Source: Daphnia carinata (lineage: Eukaryota > Arthropoda > Branchiopoda > Diplostraca > Daphniidae). From it: a stretch of 64,000 nucleotides of DNA. The stretch lies in contig NC_081331.1 of assembly GCF_022539665.2 (NCBI RefSeq), forward strand, positions 5,056,501 through 5,120,500, written 5' to 3'. The notes below the pieces were generated by a model, which saw nothing but the letters and a program-made list of their open reading frames with translations, was not told where the DNA came from and made no database searches. The position numbers were made by a program, and so were the translations under genes. This document shows positions 61,198 to 64,000 of the stretch, piece by piece (the stretch's first letter is position 1; every line of letters starts with the position of its first letter).

Positions 61198-61639
61198 TCA
61201 TCACGTTTTCAACAACAAAAATACTTGAAGCTTTTAGGCGTGAAAATCGAAATGTTTTTATCGCGAAGTGCTCAATCCAGGAAATGTCTGTTTTATTAAT
61301 ATAACTGTCGAGTTACGAATATTACGTAATAATACAGACTGTAAATTTTTGTTTTGAATTCCGTTATCTATCTATTCTAGCGGAATAAACTTCTGTGCCT
61401 TTAATGCCAAGTCAAAATTGAAATTCAAAAATGATCACTGCCATCTAGCGAAAATTTATTTTACTGCTCCGTGGGAGAGTCTCGTCTTCGCGACTTCGTT
61501 CTGCTGTCAAAGCAAGCTGACAACTTTGCCATAGTTTCTTTGAAAACGCCATTCTTGAGCCGATTCGCCAAATAACAAAGCGAATACAAGTCACTTCGTC
61601 ACTCTGGTCATCGTCTGCGAAAACACCACACCTACAAAA
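61198..61639. other. short intergenic region between LOTUS/Tudor gene and Pin1
   Basis: 3' UTR of the upstream gene and the promoter/5' UTR of Pin1. No separate feature was recognised beyond the AATAAA signal. Confidence 0.4.
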
Positions 61640-62266
61640 ATGTCTGAAGAATTGCCACCTGGTTGGGAGAAACGAGTAAGCCGATCGTCAGGTAATATGC
61701 AACCCCAGAAAACTATTATCTCTAGTAGAGCTTGTATGATGTTTGGGTTTAACTTCGTATTTTTATTCATTAGGAACAACTTACTATTTAAACATTTACA
61801 CAAAGGAGAGTCAATGGGATACCCCAACAAAACCAGCAGAGCCAGCTTCTTCCAATGGGCCAGAGAAGGTTTGCATTATAAATCTGTTGCTTCTGTTAAA
61901 GCTTTAAGTCATCAGCTCATGTTAAATTTGCTTTAGGTTCAATGCAGTCATCTTCTTGTCAAACACAGGGATTCTCGTAGACCGTCTTCATGGCGGCAAG
62001 ATAACATAACTATTAGCAAGGAAGAGGCAATGGATTTGTTACTGGGATACCAAGAGCAGATCATTGCTGGTGAAGCTTCATTTGCTGAATTAGCATCAAA
62101 ATACTCTGATTGCAGTTCTGCAAAGAAAGGGGGTGATCTTGGGAGCTTCGGCAGAGGAGCAATGCAAAAACCATTTGAAGATGCTGCTTTTAGCTTGAAA
62201 GTTGGAGGAATGAGTGAACCTGTGTGGACTGACTCAGGAGTTCATATTATTCTTCGTACTGCTTAG
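61640..62266 (+). CDS. Pin1: peptidyl-prolyl cis-trans isomerase Pin1 (dodo)
   Basis: Three exons, 61640-61691, 61774-61868 and 61937-62266, give 158 residues (human Pin1 has 163). The N-terminal WW domain reads [20 protein letters not shown] and SQWDTP. A short linker leads to the parvulin domain: [19 protein letters not shown] carries the catalytic histidine and the K58/R63/R64 phosphate-binding patch, and [19 protein letters not shown] has the catalytic cysteine (C108), with KPFEDAAF and [12 protein letters not shown] closing the fold. It isomerises pSer/pThr-Pro bonds in cell-cycle, transcription and signalling proteins, in nucleus and cytosol. All key residues are present. The second exon also reads open across its downstream intron for some codons, but the splice phases are unambiguous. 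Confidence 0.97.
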
Positions 62267-62716
62267 ATTTAAAATTCTTTTCATTGTTCTTTTACTAGAC
62301 CCTCTTGGATGTTTTCATCAATTGCATACGCCTATAAACAAAATTACTGCAAGACTGTTTGCTTCAATTGGCACACTTTTTTAGAGAAGTATTAGTTTAT
62401 ATTTAGATTATCTAAAAACTTTTTGTATTTACTTGGCATTGGGTAACATACTGCATGTTTCATGTTCGGTTACTTGAAGTTTAAAAACTTGCCAATCGAT
62501 AAGATTATGTACACAAATCGATATAACGTCACGTAGGAGTGAGGGAAACAAGTACCACACAATGAGAATATTAAAATTAGCGGGTTCAAATTACAGCTTG
62601 GCGATGATCGACAGGGCACGGTAGTTTTCTTGCGCCTTCAGAATACAGAAGGAATGGATGGTTCTCTTTTTCTTTCCCGTATATATTGAAAATGGGGCCT
62701 AAAATATCAGGATAGT
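62267..62716. other. intergenic region between convergent genes
   Basis: Shared 3' flank of Pin1 (+) and glutamine synthetase (-). It holds both 3' UTRs; no gene was recognised. Confidence 0.4.
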
Positions 62717-63879
62717 CTATGGTTCTAGACAAGTAGTGCGGACGACGACTTCGGTAACTTGATATGGATCGGAATTGGAAGCCGGACGGCGATCTTCCAA
62801 GTAACCTTTGCGTTCTTCAGCCACTCCACGAGGCACACGAATACTGCAACCGCGATTAGCCACACCTATAGCGTTTCAATTTGAAATAATGTAAGCACAG
62901 ACTTTCTCAAAAGGACGCGTAATTGCTCGTACCAGCAGAGAAATCGTGAATAGACGAAGTTTCACAACGACCGGTCAGACGTCGTTCGTTGTCCTTGCCT
63001 TCATGGGGATCGTAAGCCTTGATGTGTTTCACGTGGCAACGAGACAGTTTCTCGATGGCTTTCTCGATTTCACTATTGATGCAAAATTTAATAATTCAGT
63101 GAATCATGTTTCATTATCATCTAGTTGTTTCAGACTTACGCAATGCCGTTTTCTTCTCGCATTGCTTTAGTGGAGAAATTGCAATGGGCTCCCGCCCCAT
63201 TCCATTCGCCCTTCATCGGCTTAGGATCCAACGAAACATTGACGCCAAAATCTTCGGCAACGCGATGCAAAATGTAGCGGGCCATCCACAAATCGTCACC
63301 CATGGTAATACCTTCACAAGGACCAACCTGGAATTCCCACTGTGCAAAAAACAAAGTGATAACGATAAGTAAAATGACCTTTGAAATAATTCATGTTATC
63401 TTTTATATCAATATTTTCAAGGATTCAAAACATTATTATTACCTGAGCGGGCATGACTTCGGCATTAGTGCCGGAGATATTGACCCCAGCGTAAATGGCA
63501 GCACGATAATGGGCTTCGACAATATCTCGGCCGAAAACCTTGTTGGCTCCAACACCACAATAATAAGGTCCCTGCGGCCCTGGGAAGCCGTTTTTTGGCC
63601 AGCCGAAGGGATGGAGATCGGAATCGAGTAGGGTGTACTCTTGTTCAATACCGAACCAGGGCTCGAATTCAGCAGCCAATTTCATGGCCTCCAAACAGGA
63701 ATTGCGATGGTTCGATTCCGTCGGTTTCTTGTTGTATTTGTAAGTGTCGCAGAGGACCAATCGGTTGTTGCCCAAGCTAAACGGATCGCGGTAGATGGCC
63801 ACTGGATACAGGTAGACATCCGAATTGCTGCCTTCAGCCTGGTAGGTAGAGCTACCGTCGTAGTTCCAAATCGGCAATT
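62717..63879 (-). CDS. glutamine synthetase, N-terminus cut by window edge
   Basis: Four exons on the minus strand are visible: 63879-63443, 63339-63140, 63072-62933 and 62865-62717, encoding the C-terminal ~307 residues of an enzyme normally ~360-370 long. The first exon(s) lie beyond position 64000. Signatures present: [20 protein letters not shown] (beta-grasp end and start of the catalytic domain), [12 protein letters not shown] with metal-binding glutamates, [39 protein letters not shown] (ATP-binding glycine-rich region) and [15 protein letters not shown] ... [10 protein letters not shown], and the C-terminal [16 protein letters not shown]. It condenses glutamate and ammonia to glutamine with ATP, as a decamer of the eukaryotic GSII type, in cytosol or mitochondria. 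Which compartment cannot be judged without the N-terminus. It is convergent with Pin1. Confidence 0.95.
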
Positions 63880-64000
63880 CTGCAGGGACAAAGAAACAAA
63901 GTGCGATTGTTACATAAGACACGGAAATTTAAATAGGTTCCATAAATGGCCGAAAGCGAACAGGTTTTAAACAAAAGATGCAAAATTGTTTCCAGTCGTA

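Overview
The window is nuclear DNA from an arthropod, most likely a branchiopod crustacean of the Daphnia type. The evidence is compact multi-exon genes with GT-AG introns mostly of 50-80 bp, AT-rich intergenic DNA, an arthropod gene set (chitin-binding type-2 protein, double heme peroxidase, LOTUS/Tudor germline protein) and a DIRS-type retrotransposon. Species is inferred; no marker was compared. All exon models below were assembled by hand from reading frames, splice-site phases and family resemblance, and no transcript evidence was available.

Layout. 1-4.6 kb: a SAM + proline-rich + SH2 adaptor gene of the SLP-76/BLNK type (+). 4.6-7.7 kb: AT-rich DNA with a MITE-like element and a diverged neighbouring copy. 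7.68-12.39 kb: an apparently intact DIRS-like retroelement (RT/RNase H polyprotein, tyrosine recombinase, inverted terminal repeats and the diagnostic internal complementary region). 12.5-16.4 kb: a class A peptide-type GPCR (-), whose stop codon lies about 120 bp from the DIRS end. 19.5-20.3 kb: ATP synthase subunit e (-). 20.7-25.0 kb: a secreted mucin-like protein (-) with a duplicated C-terminal module. 25-32.5 kb: a long non-coding interval. 32.5-40.4 kb: a very large secreted double heme peroxidase (+) whose first domain has lost both heme histidines. 42-46.6 kb: two MARVEL-domain four-helix membrane proteins (+), the second with a duplicated third-helix exon. 48.1-52.2 kb: cytosolic-type alanyl-tRNA synthetase (+). 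52.3-53.2 kb: a stand-alone eEF1-gamma-like GST-fold protein (+). 53.4-54.9 kb: a third MARVEL gene (-), clearly paralogous to the second. 56-57.1 kb: a three-domain chitin-binding secreted protein (+). 57.8-61.2 kb: a TDRD5/Tejas-like LOTUS-Tudor protein (+). 61.6-62.3 kb: Pin1 (+). 62.7 kb to the edge: glutamine synthetase (-), truncated at its N-terminus by the window boundary.

There is no operon-like logic here. Several products (mucin-like protein, peroxidase, chitin-binding protein, MARVEL proteins) would act at the cell surface, cuticle or peritrophic/extracellular matrix. Alanyl-tRNA synthetase and its neighbour belong to translation, and the LOTUS-Tudor gene to germline small-RNA biology. 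The most interesting points are the pseudo-peroxidase half with its furin-type processing map, the exon-pair duplication in the mucin-like protein, the apparent mutually exclusive exons in the MARVEL gene, and the complete DIRS element.
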